Assembly: GCA_027658995.1 (NCBI GenBank)
Contig: JAQDQK010000002.1
Location: 267,692-331,691, forward strand
DNA from: Propionibacteriaceae bacterium AM104-82
Lineage (GTDB): Bacteria; Actinomycetota; Actinomycetes; Propionibacteriales; Propionibacteriaceae
Length of the DNA stretch: 64,000 bases
Direction of reading: 5' to 3'
The notes beneath the pieces are model-generated. The model had not been told where the DNA came from. It did no database searches and saw nothing but the letters and a program-made list of their open reading frames with translations. Positions 8,369-16,854 of the stretch are shown in pieces (position 1 is the stretch's first letter; the number at the start of each line of letters is the position of its first letter). A program made the translations under genes and the position numbers.

Positions 8369-8976
8369 TCCTCGTCGCAAGCCAGGAGCGCGACTTCGTC
8401 GAATGGCACGGAGGCTGCCCCACCGCGCTCGTGTGGGCCATCGACCTGCGTGATCCCGCGCTTGCCGCCCAGGTCGCGGCGGCTCGGGCGCGGCTCGGCG
8501 ACGTGCTACTGCCCCGCTACGAGCGGCACCCGCACGTGACGATCGCCTACGCGGGCCTCGCCCCGCACGAGGGCGCGACGCCGGAGGGGCACCTGTACCC
8601 GCAGGAGTCGCTTGCGCGCGACCTCGACCTCCTGCGCGGCTCGGGGATCGGCCCGCTGCGCGTCGACGTGTCGGGCTGGGACACGTTCGCGATGGCCCCC
8701 TACCTGGGTGCGCAGGTGCCGGGAGCGGCCGACCTGCGCGCTCTGCTGCTGGGTGGCGCGGAGGGCTACGTGCCCCACGTCACGCTCGGCTTCTTCGCCG
8801 CCGGCGCCGACGCCGCGACGCTGCACGAGCGGATGGAGGGTTGGGACGCGCCGAGCCTCCACTACGACGTCGACGCGTTGACGCTGTTCGGCTACGCGAC
8901 CGCCGACATCGCGGGCCCGCTGACGGTGGTCGGCCGGTTGAGCCTCGCCGACGGCACCTGGACCCCCGCCACCTGA
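8365..8976 (+). CDS. 2H phosphoesterase / 2'-5' RNA ligase family protein
   Basis: The 203-residue protein has the two H-x-T/S signatures of the 2H superfamily: HPHVTIAYAG near residue 53 and VPHVTLGFF near residue 136. The family acts on 2'-5' or cyclic phosphodiester bonds in RNA or nucleotides; the substrate here is unknown. The GTG start overlaps the stop of the siderophore-interacting gene by 4 bp, so it should be co-expressed under iron limitation. No biochemical reason for that coupling is evident. Confidence 0.8.
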   Translation: MILVASQERDFVEWHGGCPTALVWAIDLRDPALAAQVAAARARLGDVLLPRYERHPHVTIAYAGLAPHEGATPEGHLYPQESLARDLDLLRGSGIGPLRVDVSGWDTFAMAPYLGAQVPGAADLRALLLGGAEGYVPHVTLGFFAAGADAATLHERMEGWDAPSLHYDVDALTLFGYATADIAGPLTVVGRLSLADGTWTPAT

Positions 8977-9015
8977 CCAAGTGAGGCCGCGCCGGGCCTC
9001 GGTGAAGGTCCATCC

Positions 9016-9095
9016 TTGAGCATGTTTGGTTGCTCGTTTCCGATTTGATCGTGCAAGTGGCGCGCAAACGGCAACGAGTTACCAAACATGCTCAA
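9016..9095. repeat. Long inverted repeat (15-bp perfect arms, dispersed element)
   Basis: TTGAGCATGTTTGGT (9016-9030) is exactly inverted at 9081-9095. The pairing continues inward with CTCGTT (9033-9038) against AACGAG (9073-9078). The element sits between two same-strand genes. The arm plus CTCGTTTCCGATTTGATCGT resembles CTCGTTCCCGATCTGAACGT at 23631-23650, beside the similar arm at 23613, so this is a repeated element rather than a simple terminator. Confidence 0.75.
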
Positions 9096-9189
9096 ACACC
9101 CACCCAGCACCCGTAGACCACCCGGAGGGGTCCGTCTCGCTCCGTGGTCGCTGGCCGGAAGGGTGGTCGGCACCCCGAAGACTTGGCCC

Positions 9190-9999
9190 ATGACGACGCG
9201 GTCCGAACCCAGGTACACCCACGGGCATCACGAGTCGGTGCTCCGCTCCCATCGCTGGCGCACCGCCGAGAACTCCGCCGGCTACCTCCTCCCCCACCTC
9301 ACGGACGACACGGTCCTGCTCGACGTCGGCGCCGGGCCGGGCACGATCACCGCCGACTTCGCGGGCACCGTCGCCCAGGTGACGGCGACCGAGGTCGACG
9401 AGGACGCCCTCGCCCACACCCGGGCGACCATCACCGAACGCTGGGTCGGCAATGTCGACCTCGTGGTCGCCGACGTGCACGACCTGCACTTCGATGACGA
9501 TTCCTTCGACGTGGCGCACGCCCACCAGGTGCTCCAGCACGTCGCCGACCCCGTCAAGGCGCTGCAGGAACTGGCCCGCGTGACGCGACCCAGCGGCCTG
9601 GTCGCCGTGCGCGACAGCGACTACTCCGGCTTCACGTGGTGGCCCCGGCTTCCCGGGCTCGACGAGTGGATGGCGCTCTACCAGCGCTGCGCCCGGGCCA
9701 ACGGGGGCGAACCCGACGCCGGGCGACGGTTGCTGGGCTGGGCGCGCGAGGCGGGCCTTGACGACGTCGTGGCCACCTCGTCGACGTGGTGTTACGCCAC
9801 GCCGGAGGACCGCGCCTGGTGGGGCGGTATGTGGGCCGACCGGATCCTCGACTCGGCCATGGCGACGCAGGCCCTGGAGGACGGCCTGGCGACGCGCGCG
9901 GACCTGGAGCGGATCAGCGAGGCCTGGCGCGAATGGGCGGCTGCCGAGGACGGCTGGCTGTCGATCCTGCACGGCGAGATCCTCGCCCGGGTGCACTGA
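9190..9999 (+). CDS. SAM-dependent class I methyltransferase (UbiE/Methyltransf_11-like)
   Basis: The 269-residue protein has motif I VLLDVGAGPGTITADF (about residues 40-55), an acidic residue after strand 2 (TEVDEDAL), and the post-II motif FDVAHAHQVLQHVADPVKAL. It resembles small-molecule methyltransferases; the acceptor is unknown. ATG 9190 fits the usual family N-terminus (MTTRSEPRYTHGHHESVLRSH). A longer in-frame start at 9088 falls inside the inverted repeat and was rejected. No strong ribosome binding site is seen. Confidence 0.85.
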   Translation: MTTRSEPRYTHGHHESVLRSHRWRTAENSAGYLLPHLTDDTVLLDVGAGPGTITADFAGTVAQVTATEVDEDALAHTRATITERWVGNVDLVVADVHDLHFDDDSFDVAHAHQVLQHVADPVKALQELARVTRPSGLVAVRDSDYSGFTWWPRLPGLDEWMALYQRCARANGGEPDAGRRLLGWAREAGLDDVVATSSTWCYATPEDRAWWGGMWADRILDSAMATQALEDGLATRADLERISEAWREWAAAEDGWLSILHGEILARVH

Positions 10000-10083
10000 C
10001 CCGCACCACGGCAGACCCCCGACGAGGTGTCGCGGCCGCTCGACGCGGCGGGCGCCGTGCTCAGACGACGTCGAGGCGGCGGG

Positions 10084-10872
10084 TCACATCGAGGCGAGCA
10101 GCGGCTGAAGCGACGAGACCAGCAGCGCCGCCGCGACCAGGTACGCGGCCTGGCTGACCTCGATCAGCGAGCCGAAGGTGTCGCCCGTCCAGCCACCAAG
10201 CCTGCGGCGCAGGTGACGGGCCCACAGCCAGGCGACCACCGCCGCGAGAGCCCCCGCCGCAGGGAACGCGATCGCGCTCGCCAGCCCGCCGGTGAGAAAA
10301 CCGAGCGCCACCACGACCACCGCGACCGCGGCCACGTTCAGAGCAGCGGCACCTCGGCCCGTCACCCCGACGAAGAGCGCCCCGAAGCCCCGCTCGCGCG
10401 CGCCCTTCGTCGAGGTGCTCGCCACCATGACGGCGGTCCTCGACACCATCACGGCGCAGGCGAGCGCCGCGGCGCCGGTCCAGTCCCAGGGGATCGTCAG
10501 GAGCGCGGCGAAGTCGGCGAGCAGCACGAACACCAGCGTCACGACGCCCATCGGGCCGATGTCGGAGCGGCGCATGATCTCGAGCGCCTCCTCGGCCGGT
10601 TTGCGCGACCCCAGCCCGTCCGCCGTGTCAGCGACGCCGTCCAGGTGCAGCGCGCCGGTGACGCCCGCCAGCAGTGCCAGCGCCGCGACGACCCCGACCA
10701 GCGGGGAGCCGAGCGCCCCGGCCCCGACGAGCAGCAACCCGGCCGCCGCGCCGAGCAGCAGTCCGAGCCACGGGAACGCTGCCATCGCGCGCCGCGCGGC
10801 GCCCCGGTCGACCTCGAACGGCCGCACCGGGATGACGGTGAACAGGCCGACCGCCGTCAGCAGCGACCTCAC
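10084..10872 (-). CDS. cobS: Adenosylcobinamide-GDP ribazoletransferase (cobalamin synthase)
   Basis: CobS joins alpha-ribazole to adenosylcobinamide-GDP in the membrane as the last step of cobalamin assembly. The 262-residue product is strongly hydrophobic, with about six or seven membrane segments. It shows the family motifs FTVIPV near the N-terminus, FPWLGLLLG, and the metal-binding GALHLDGVADTADGL (about residues 70-85). The GTG start overlaps the cobU stop by 4 bp. B12 would supply methylmalonyl-CoA mutase in a propionate fermenter, which fits the predicted lineage. Confidence 0.93.
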   Translation of the reverse strand: MRSLLTAVGLFTVIPVRPFEVDRGAARRAMAAFPWLGLLLGAAAGLLLVGAGALGSPLVGVVAALALLAGVTGALHLDGVADTADGLGSRKPAEEALEIMRRSDIGPMGVVTLVFVLLADFAALLTIPWDWTGAAALACAVMVSRTAVMVASTSTKGARERGFGALFVGVTGRGAAALNVAAVAVVVVALGFLTGGLASAIAFPAAGALAAVVAWLWARHLRRRLGGWTGDTFGSLIEVSQAAYLVAAALLVSSLQPLLASM

Positions 10873-11510
10873 GACAGCCTCTGCGGGATCCCGGCGGTGC
10901 ACAGCCACACCTCGTCGACGGCGGCCGCGACCCGCGCATTGAGCCGCCCGAGTTCGTCGCGGTACAGCCGGCCCGAGGCCGTCGCGGGCACCACGCCCGA
11001 GCCGACCTCGTTGCTGACCAGGATGACGTCGCGGCGGGTCGAGCCCAGAGCGTCGACGAGGCCCGCGACCGCCGTCTCGACTGTGTCGCGCCAGCCAGGC
11101 GCGTCGTCCCAGGCCCCTGCCGACATCAGGATCCGGTCGAGCCAGACGGCGAGGCAGTCGACGAGCACGGGCGCCCGGTCGTCGGAGGCGAGCACCGCTG
11201 GCAGGTCGATGGTTTCGGTGGTGCGCCACGACGCGGGGCGCCTCGCCCTGTGCAGCGCGACCCGCTCGACCCACTCCGGGTCGTCGGCGCGCGACTCGGA
11301 GGTCGCGACGTATTCGACGTCGTCGGCGGCGTCGAACTGCTGCTCGGCCCACGACGACTTGCCGGAGCGCGCGCCGCCGAGCACCAGCGCCGTGCCCGGC
11401 CCGTGGCTCATGGGCGTGACGCTGCCGCGCCCCGCAAGTTCGAGCAGCAGCGACCGCGCCGCCTCATCGGCTGCGTCGATCCGGACCATGAACTGCAGGG
11501 GGTGCTCCAC
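10869..11510 (-). CDS. cobU: Bifunctional adenosylcobinamide kinase / adenosylcobinamide-phosphate guanylyltransferase
   Basis: The P-loop ALVLGGARSGKSSWAEQ, the segment VLVDCLAVWLDRIL and VILVSNEVGSGVVP are diagnostic of CobU. It phosphorylates adenosylcobinamide and transfers GMP. The family core starts near the ATG at 11411 (180 aa). I chose the GTG at 11510 (213 aa) because the 33 extra codons keep strong GC3 bias and a TAGGTT box lies 7 nt upstream of this GTG, fitting a leaderless start. The extension (VEHPLQFMVRIDAADEAARS) is of unknown role. It is coupled to cobS. Confidence 0.9.
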   Translation of the reverse strand: MEHPLQFMVRIDAADEAARSLLLELAGRGSVTPMSHGPGTALVLGGARSGKSSWAEQQFDAADDVEYVATSESRADDPEWVERVALHRARRPASWRTTETIDLPAVLASDDRAPVLVDCLAVWLDRILMSAGAWDDAPGWRDTVETAVAGLVDALGSTRRDVILVSNEVGSGVVPATASGRLYRDELGRLNARVAAAVDEVWLCTAGIPQRLS

Positions 11511-11542
11511 GGGCTCAAACCTACCGATCTCCGCGCGTCTTC

Positions 11543-11548
11543 TAGGAT
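11543..11548 (+). promoter_or_regulatory. Leaderless -10 box (TAGGAT)
   Basis: TAGGAT lies 7 nt before the ATG at 11556 with no ribosome binding site. It is back to back with the cobU -10 box at 11518-11523, so the two genes have a compact divergent promoter. Confidence 0.5.
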
Positions 11549-11555
11549 CGGGGCC

Positions 11556-12554
11556 ATGCGCGACGTTGTTGATGACCTGATCTGGGACGAGGCCCCCGAC
11601 CATGCAGAGGCGGTGGCCGTCCTCGATGCCCCCGCACTGGTGCCCGATGCCCTGACGTTGACGCCCGGCGTGCGGGTCTTCTGCGACGACTGGCGCGACG
11701 CGGCGCAGGTCGACCCGGACCTGCTCGTCGAGCATCCCTCGGACCTCGCGGGCGTCGACCTCGCGCTCGCCCGGCTGCCGAAGTCGCTTGCGGCGCTGGA
11801 CGAGCAGGCGGCGTCCGTGCAGGGCGCCCCCGACGTCACGTTCGTCGGCGGCGCGCGCGTCAAGCACATGAACCTGACCATGAACGAGGTGCTCGGTAAG
11901 CACTTCGCCGCCGTGTCGGCCTCGCTTGGCCGCTCCAAGTCGCGCGTGCTGCGCGCATGGGGGCCGGAGTCGTTGGAGACGGACTGGCCCAAGGTCCGCT
12001 TCCATGACGACCTCGGCTTCGCCGTCGCGGCCCACGGCGCGACCTTCGGCGGCACCAAGATCGACCCGGGCACCCGGCTGCTGCTGACGGCGCTCGACGG
12101 CAAGGGCAGGGTCGCGGGCCTCGAGGCGGACGACGCGCTCGACTGGGGCTGCGGCAACGGGACCATCTCGATGTGGCTTGCCAGGCGCGGGCTCCGGGTC
12201 CAGGCGCGCGACGTGAGTTGGTCGGCCGTCGCGGGGACGGGGATCGCGGCAGAGGTCAACGGGGTCGCCGTCGACGCGACATGGGGTGACGGTCTCGACG
12301 GCTACGCCGATGCCAGCGTCAACGCCATCGTCACCAACCCCCCGTTCCATCAAGGGGTCGCCAAGGACACCTCGGACACGCTCGGGATGTTCGACGAGGC
12401 GGCCCGCGTGCTGCGCCCCGGCGGCCAGTTGTGGTGCGTGTTCAACTCCCATCTGCCCTACCGCAAGGAGCTCAACGCCCGCCTCGGGCGGACCCAGGTC
12501 GCGGCTCAGGACCCGCACTTCACGGTCACAGTGACGACGCTGCGCGAGGTCTAA
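11556..12554 (+). CDS. RsmC-like methyltransferase (rRNA small-subunit guanine-N2 type)
   Basis: The 332-residue product has a degenerate N-terminal domain and a C-terminal Rossmann methyltransferase. The latter has motif I LDWGCGNGTISMWLA near residue 195 and the catalytic NPPFHQG motif near residue 252, which is diagnostic of the RsmC/RlmG (MTS) group acting on exocyclic amines of rRNA guanines. The target base is not certain for actinobacterial members. KHMNLTMNEVLGKHF is the typical inter-domain segment. Translation probably begins at the mRNA 5' end. Confidence 0.85.
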   Translation: MRDVVDDLIWDEAPDHAEAVAVLDAPALVPDALTLTPGVRVFCDDWRDAAQVDPDLLVEHPSDLAGVDLALARLPKSLAALDEQAASVQGAPDVTFVGGARVKHMNLTMNEVLGKHFAAVSASLGRSKSRVLRAWGPESLETDWPKVRFHDDLGFAVAAHGATFGGTKIDPGTRLLLTALDGKGRVAGLEADDALDWGCGNGTISMWLARRGLRVQARDVSWSAVAGTGIAAEVNGVAVDATWGDGLDGYADASVNAIVTNPPFHQGVAKDTSDTLGMFDEAARVLRPGGQLWCVFNSHLPYRKELNARLGRTQVAAQDPHFTVTVTTLREV

Positions 12555-12634
12555 GGAAAGCTTCAGCGGCGTCACAGGAACCTCATAGGTTCGGCGGGTG
12601 TTCTGGTCTCAGAAGAAATACGAGGAGACCTGAG

Positions 12635-14104
12635 ATGAACGAGCAGTACCCGCATCCATGGAGCCGCGAGGGCACGGACCCCCGCCAGAGCGCGCCGCAG
12701 CAGGCGCAGCCCCAGGGTGCCGAGAACCAGGCGGGCGCCCCCGCCCCTACCACCGGGTCGGGCGCGCCGTCCGCCGCCACCCAGCCGCAGCCCGGGCGGC
12801 AGCATCCCGCGGGTCCCCAGCCGACCGCGACGCCCCACGAGCGGCCGACGCAGCACGGCCAGCCCGGTCCGTTCACCACCTGGAACTCCGGCCCCACGAC
12901 CGCCTTCGGCACGCCGCAGGCCGCGCAGCCGACCGCCACCACGGTCGCCCCGAAGACCACCAAGGCGAAGGGCCGCTCCCGCGTGGCGGGCGTCCTCGCG
13001 GTCGCGCTCCTCGCGGCGGGCGTCGGCGGCGGCGCAGGCTTCGCGGCGGCCCAGCTCAGCGGCCAGCCGTCCGGGTCGGCGTCCGGTGCGACCGCCTCGA
13101 CGACCTCGGGCCAGGACGGCGTGCAGACCACCGTCGTGCAGGGCGACCCCACCAACCCCGACTGGGCGACCGTCGCGGCGGCCGCCTCACGCGCCGTCGT
13201 GGCGATCGACGTCACGACGGCCAACGGGGAGGGCCAGGGCTCCGGCGTCGTGATCGACGCCGCAGGCCACATCGTGACGAACAACCACGTCGTCTCCGGC
13301 GCCTCCAACGGCACCGTCACCGTGCTGCTCGGCAACAAGTCCTACGAGGCGACGCTGGTCGGCACGGACCCGTCCACCGATCTGGCCGTCATCAAGCTGA
13401 CCGATCCGCCCAAGGACCTCAACGTGATGCAGTTCGGCGACTCCACGGCGCTGAAGGTCGGCGACCCCGTGATGGCCATCGGCAACCCGCTCGGGTTGGC
13501 AGACACCGTCACCACCGGCATCGTCTCCGCCCTCAACCGCCCCGTCACCACGACGGCGGTCACCGAGCAGCAGTCGGGCCCGCGGATGACGCGTCAGTCC
13601 TCCCCCGACCTTGTCGTCACCGCGGCCATCCAGACCAACGCCGCCATCAATCCGGGCAACTCGGGCGGAGCTCTTGTCGACACCTCCGGCAAGCTGATCG
13701 GCATCACCTCGTCGATCGCGTCGCTGTCCAGCGGCCAGGACCAGGCGGGCAACATCGGCATCGGATTCGCGATCGGCTCGGACCAGGTCCAGTACGTGGT
13801 GGAGCAGTTGATCGCCACCGGCACCGCGCAGCACCCCCAGCTCGGCATCACCGCGGGCGACGTCCGCGAGACCGGCCAGATGGGCGCAGTCGTCGGCGAG
13901 GTCGGCGACGGGTCACCCGCCGCGAAGGCCGGCCTGCGCACCGGCGACCTGGTCACCGCAGTCAACGGCGATCCCGTCTCGGGCAGCGAGTCGCTCGTCG
14001 CGCTGGTGCGCGCAGGCCGGGTCGGCGAGCCCATGACCCTGACGGTGGTGCGCGACGGCTCCGAGGAGAGCGTCGAGGTCACCCCGATCGCCGCAGGCGC
14101 CTGA
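12635..14104 (+). CDS. HtrA/DegP-like trypsin-type serine protease with PDZ domain
   Basis: The 489-residue envelope protease has a Pro/Gln-rich cytoplasmic tail (residues 1-112) and one membrane anchor (about 117-140). An extracytoplasmic trypsin-like domain has catalytic H218 (TNNHVVSG), D249 (STDLAVIK) and S343 (NPGNSGGALVD). A C-terminal PDZ domain follows (about 400-485, with GDLVTAVNGDPV). Family members degrade or refold damaged exported proteins. GAGGAGA precedes the ATG at a suitable distance. A strong hairpin at 14175-14213 follows. Confidence 0.93.
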   Translation: MNEQYPHPWSREGTDPRQSAPQQAQPQGAENQAGAPAPTTGSGAPSAATQPQPGRQHPAGPQPTATPHERPTQHGQPGPFTTWNSGPTTAFGTPQAAQPTATTVAPKTTKAKGRSRVAGVLAVALLAAGVGGGAGFAAAQLSGQPSGSASGATASTTSGQDGVQTTVVQGDPTNPDWATVAAAASRAVVAIDVTTANGEGQGSGVVIDAAGHIVTNNHVVSGASNGTVTVLLGNKSYEATLVGTDPSTDLAVIKLTDPPKDLNVMQFGDSTALKVGDPVMAIGNPLGLADTVTTGIVSALNRPVTTTAVTEQQSGPRMTRQSSPDLVVTAAIQTNAAINPGNSGGALVDTSGKLIGITSSIASLSSGQDQAGNIGIGFAIGSDQVQYVVEQLIATGTAQHPQLGITAGDVRETGQMGAVVGEVGDGSPAAKAGLRTGDLVTAVNGDPVSGSESLVALVRAGRVGEPMTLTVVRDGSEESVEVTPIAAGA

Positions 14105-14174
14105 GCTCCCTCGCCCGGGCCCATCCGGGCGACCCAGACCTCAGTGTCGGACCGATCCACCGGCATTGATCCGC

Positions 14175-14213
14175 GACCCGCCGCCGTCCACTTCTCCCGG
14201 ACGGCGGCGGGTC
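14175..14213 (+). terminator. Hairpin between htrA-like gene and serB
   Basis: GACCCGCCGCCGTCC (14175-14189) pairs perfectly with 14199-14213 across a 9-nt loop. No T-run follows, so termination would be of the T-poor type often predicted in actinobacteria. Confidence 0.6.
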
Positions 14214-14229
14214 GCCGTCTCCGGGCAAC

Positions 14230-14235
14230 TAGCCT
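14230..14235 (+). promoter_or_regulatory. Leaderless -10 box of serB (TAGCCT)
   Basis: TAGCCT ends 6 nt before the serB ATG at 14242, and no Shine-Dalgarno sequence is present. Confidence 0.5.
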
Positions 14236-14241
14236 GTCCGC

Positions 14242-15102
14242 ATGGACATCCGCGTCACCTTCGCAGCAGCAGGCCCCATCCCCGAGTCGCTCGTGGCGAT
14301 GGTGCCACCCACCGCCGAGGTGACCGCCGAGGAGACCAACTACGGCCAGCGGATCACCCTTTTCACCTCACACCCCGACCCGGATCTGCTGCGCACCGCG
14401 CTGCGTGCGGTCGCAGGCGACGTCGCGGTCGGCGTCATCACCGGGCCGCTGGTGCGGGGTAACGCCCGCCTGGTGCTGATGGACGTCGACTCGACGCTCA
14501 CCACCACCGAGGCCATCGACCTGCTCGCCGAGCATGCGGGCGTCGGACCGGTTGTCGCCGAGATCACCGAGCGCGCGATGCGCGGCGAACTCGACTTCGG
14601 GGAGTCGCTCACCGAGCGCGTCGGCACGCTGAAGGGCCTGCCCGCCAGCATCTTCGACGCGGTGGGCGCGGCCATGACGCTGTCGCCTGGCGCCGTCGAA
14701 CTGATCGCGGCGGCCAAGGCGGCCGGCGCGCTTGTCGGGGTCACCTCCGGCGGGTTCATCCAACTCGTCGATCCGCTCGCCACCAAGCTGGGCCTCGACT
14801 TCTGCAATGCCAACGAGTTGGAGACCGAACTGGTCGACGACACCGTGCTGCTCACCGGACGGGTCGTGGGGCAGGTCGTGGACCGCGACCAGAAGGCGCG
14901 TGACCTGCTGCGCTTCGCGCACGACCACGGCGTCGACCCCGCCCTGACCGTCGCGATCGGCGACGGCGCCAACGATCTGGGCATGTTCGACGCGGCGGGG
15001 CTTTCGGTCGCCTACCGGGCCAAGCCGGTGACGGCAGCGGCCGCCGATGTCGCCGTCAACTTCCCGCGCCTTGACGCGGCGACGGCCTTCGCGTTCGCCT
15101 GA
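14242..15102 (+). CDS. serB: Phosphoserine phosphatase
   Basis: SerB dephosphorylates 3-phosphoserine in the last step of serine synthesis. The 286-residue protein has an N-terminal ACT-like region (about 1-70). The HAD core has motif I LMDVDSTLTTTEAIDLL with nucleophile D81 and D83, motif II GVTSGGF near residue 172, and motif III/IV AIGDGANDLGMF near residue 240. Motif I reads DVDST, the usual form in SerB. It ends 15 bp before the convergent membrane-protein gene. Confidence 0.95.
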   Translation: MDIRVTFAAAGPIPESLVAMVPPTAEVTAEETNYGQRITLFTSHPDPDLLRTALRAVAGDVAVGVITGPLVRGNARLVLMDVDSTLTTTEAIDLLAEHAGVGPVVAEITERAMRGELDFGESLTERVGTLKGLPASIFDAVGAAMTLSPGAVELIAAAKAAGALVGVTSGGFIQLVDPLATKLGLDFCNANELETELVDDTVLLTGRVVGQVVDRDQKARDLLRFAHDHGVDPALTVAIGDGANDLGMFDAAGLSVAYRAKPVTAAAADVAVNFPRLDAATAFAFA

Positions 15103-15117
15103 CCATCCCGACCGGCC

Positions 15118-15648
15118 TCAGCGGCCGACCTTCGACTCGACGATGCCAATCGCCTCCGGGTTGATCGCGGCTCGCGGAACCACGCTGACCGAGATGCCCG
15201 TGTAGCGCAGCAGCAGCGCCGCCTCGCCGAGCGAGACCTCGCGGGCCTTGGCCCAGGCCATCGACTGCGGGGGCGCGTCGCCCAACCTCAGCACGATCTC
15301 CCTCTCGTTGATCACCGTTGCGAAGACCGTGCCGGGCGGAAGTTGCGCCCGCAGCCCCTTCGTCGCGACCGAGCGGGTCGATCGCCAGGTCATCAGCGGG
15401 GTCAGGACGCCCCACAGCAGGAGCCCGGGAAAGAGCGGGAAGAACGGGTGAAGGAGCGAGGCACCGTCGACGATCCAGTAGATGAACAGGCCGACGCCCG
15501 CGGCAAGGACGATCCCGTTGACGATCAGCCAGTTGCGGCGCAGCATCAGGAACCTGAAGGCCTCGCTTCCCATCGCCGTGAGCATCTCCTCGGTGACCAC
15601 GGCCTCGCCCTCGAGACCGACCGGCTCCCGCTTTTCCCATGTCCCCAT
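15118..15648 (-). CDS. Membrane protein, YcxB-like, paralogue of the next gene
   Basis: The 176-residue protein has two membrane segments (about residues 40-62 and 66-85) followed by a C-terminal beta-rich domain (ATVINEREIVLRLG, LLLRYTGISVSVVPRAAI). That layout resembles YcxB/PH-like bacterial proteins; the assignment is tentative. It is a tandem paralogue of the 15692-16231 product: both share an E-x-x-V-x-E-E-x-L-T-x-M opening, an RFL, two TM segments and a PP-G-T-x-V/F turn. AGGAGG stands 6 nt before the ATG. Confidence 0.7.
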   Translation of the reverse strand: MGTWEKREPVGLEGEAVVTEEMLTAMGSEAFRFLMLRRNWLIVNGIVLAAGVGLFIYWIVDGASLLHPFFPLFPGLLLWGVLTPLMTWRSTRSVATKGLRAQLPPGTVFATVINEREIVLRLGDAPPQSMAWAKAREVSLGEAALLLRYTGISVSVVPRAAINPEAIGIVESKVGR

Positions 15649-15691
15649 GTCAGGCCTCCTTCGACGCCCATCATTGTGCTGGGAAGGGGGT

Positions 15692-16231
15692 TCACCGCCG
15701 CTTCACGAACCTGGAGGCCTCCGCCTCGGCCAGTGTGACGGCGTCGGGGTGGAGGGCCGCCCGCGGGAGGGCCAGATACCTTCCCGTGAGCCGAAGTGCC
15801 AGGTTCGTGTCGCCGAGCCAGACCCGCCTGGCCGAGGACCATGGCGCGCGCATCACCGGCCCAGCGCCGATCTGGATGGCGATCGCCTCGTCCGTGACGC
15901 CGGTGCGCACCTGCGTGCCTGGCGGGATCTCGCGGCGCAACCGCTGAACGTCGGCCCGTCGGATGAGGTACAGCCCGATGGGCATCAGGACTCCGACGAG
16001 GATCAGGAACAGGCCTGCCCAGAACAGTCCGGGGGCGACCGAGCCGCCAACGAGGCCCCACATCACCATCAGGATCGCCCCGAGCCCGAAGCACGCCCCG
16101 AAGGCGTTCATCCAGCCGTCGCTCGGGCTGAGGAACCTCATCCACTCGTCGCTCATCCCGGTCAGCAGTTCCTCGTCGACGCTCGTCTCGCCGATCAGGC
16201 CCTCGAGTTCGCCCGGCTGCCAGTCGCCCAC
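15692..16231 (-). CDS. Membrane protein, YcxB-like, paralogue of the preceding gene
   Basis: The 179-residue protein shares its plan with the 15118-15648 product: a polar N-terminus (SVDEELLTGMSDEWMRFLS), two membrane segments (about 50-75 and 80-100) and a C-terminal beta-rich domain (LALRLTGRYLALPRAAL). The GTG at 16231 is the first conventional start after the upstream phosphatase stop. A CTG overlapping that stop (CTGA), well placed after GGGGGA, would add five residues and cannot be excluded. Function unknown. Confidence 0.65.
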   Translation of the reverse strand: MGDWQPGELEGLIGETSVDEELLTGMSDEWMRFLSPSDGWMNAFGACFGLGAILMVMWGLVGGSVAPGLFWAGLFLILVGVLMPIGLYLIRRADVQRLRREIPPGTQVRTGVTDEAIAIQIGAGPVMRAPWSSARRVWLGDTNLALRLTGRYLALPRAALHPDAVTLAEAEASRFVKRR

Positions 16232-16242
16232 GGCCTTCGTGC

Positions 16243-16854
16243 TCAGAGGTCCCCCACGTTCCAGGCGACAAGGGCGGGCGACTCCTTCTCGTAGCCGAGG
16301 ACGCTGACCCGGCCCGTGTACAGCGGGAAGTGGGCCGCCTGGGACACCGGCAGGCCCAGCCACACCATCGCCAGCGACCGCAGCGCGTGACCGTGACCGA
16401 AGGCGAGCACCCTCGCCACCCCGGAGGTCCTGGCGCGCTCGACGACCCGCGTCAGGCGCTGCTCGACGGCGTCGACGTCCTCGCCGGGCGCGAAGTCGCC
16501 CTCGCGGTCGAGCCTCGGCGCCCCGTGAGTCCAGATCCGCCAGTCGGGGATCGCCTCGCGGATCTGCACCGACGTCAGGCCCTCGCCCTTGCCGTAGGAC
16601 CACTCGACCAGGTCGTCGTCGATGACGGGGTCCGGGAAGCCCGCCAGTCGGGCGGTCTCTGTGGCGCGGAGCCTCGGGCTGGAGAGCACGAGACCGAAGT
16701 CGTGGCCGCTGAGCAGTTCGCCGACCTGACGCGCCCCACTCTCCCCTGCGGGCAGCAGCGGAAGGTCGGTGACGGAGGTGTGGCGGCCGGCCTCGGACCA
16801 TTCGGTGGCGCCGTGCCTGACCAGCCAGAGTTGCGTGCGTTCATCGATGGGCAT
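16243..16854 (-). CDS. Histidine phosphatase family protein (phosphoglycerate mutase-like)
   Basis: The 203-residue enzyme has the catalytic LVRHGATEWSEAGRHTS motif (RHG, phosphohistidine H14), the SSPRLRATETARL segment and a second catalytic histidine in LAFGHGHALRSLA near residue 155. The acceptor is unclear because this family includes phosphoglycerate mutases, cobalamin-pathway CobC and broad phosphatases. A TAGATT -10 box (16866-16861 on the minus strand) ends 6 nt before the ATG, suggesting a leaderless transcript covering the two membrane-protein genes. Confidence 0.9.
   Translation of the reverse strand: MPIDERTQLWLVRHGATEWSEAGRHTSVTDLPLLPAGESGARQVGELLSGHDFGLVLSSPRLRATETARLAGFPDPVIDDDLVEWSYGKGEGLTSVQIREAIPDWRIWTHGAPRLDREGDFAPGEDVDAVEQRLTRVVERARTSGVARVLAFGHGHALRSLAMVWLGLPVSQAAHFPLYTGRVSVLGYEKESPALVAWNVGDL

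Noticed and set aside
9088-9189. Earlier in-frame start of the methyltransferase at 9088
   Set aside because: It lies inside the 9016-9095 inverted repeat and gives a Pro/Arg-rich leader foreign to the family.
10000-10083. Possible terminator or site between the methyltransferase gene and cobS
   Set aside because: Only short imperfect pairing was found and nothing distinct could be supported.
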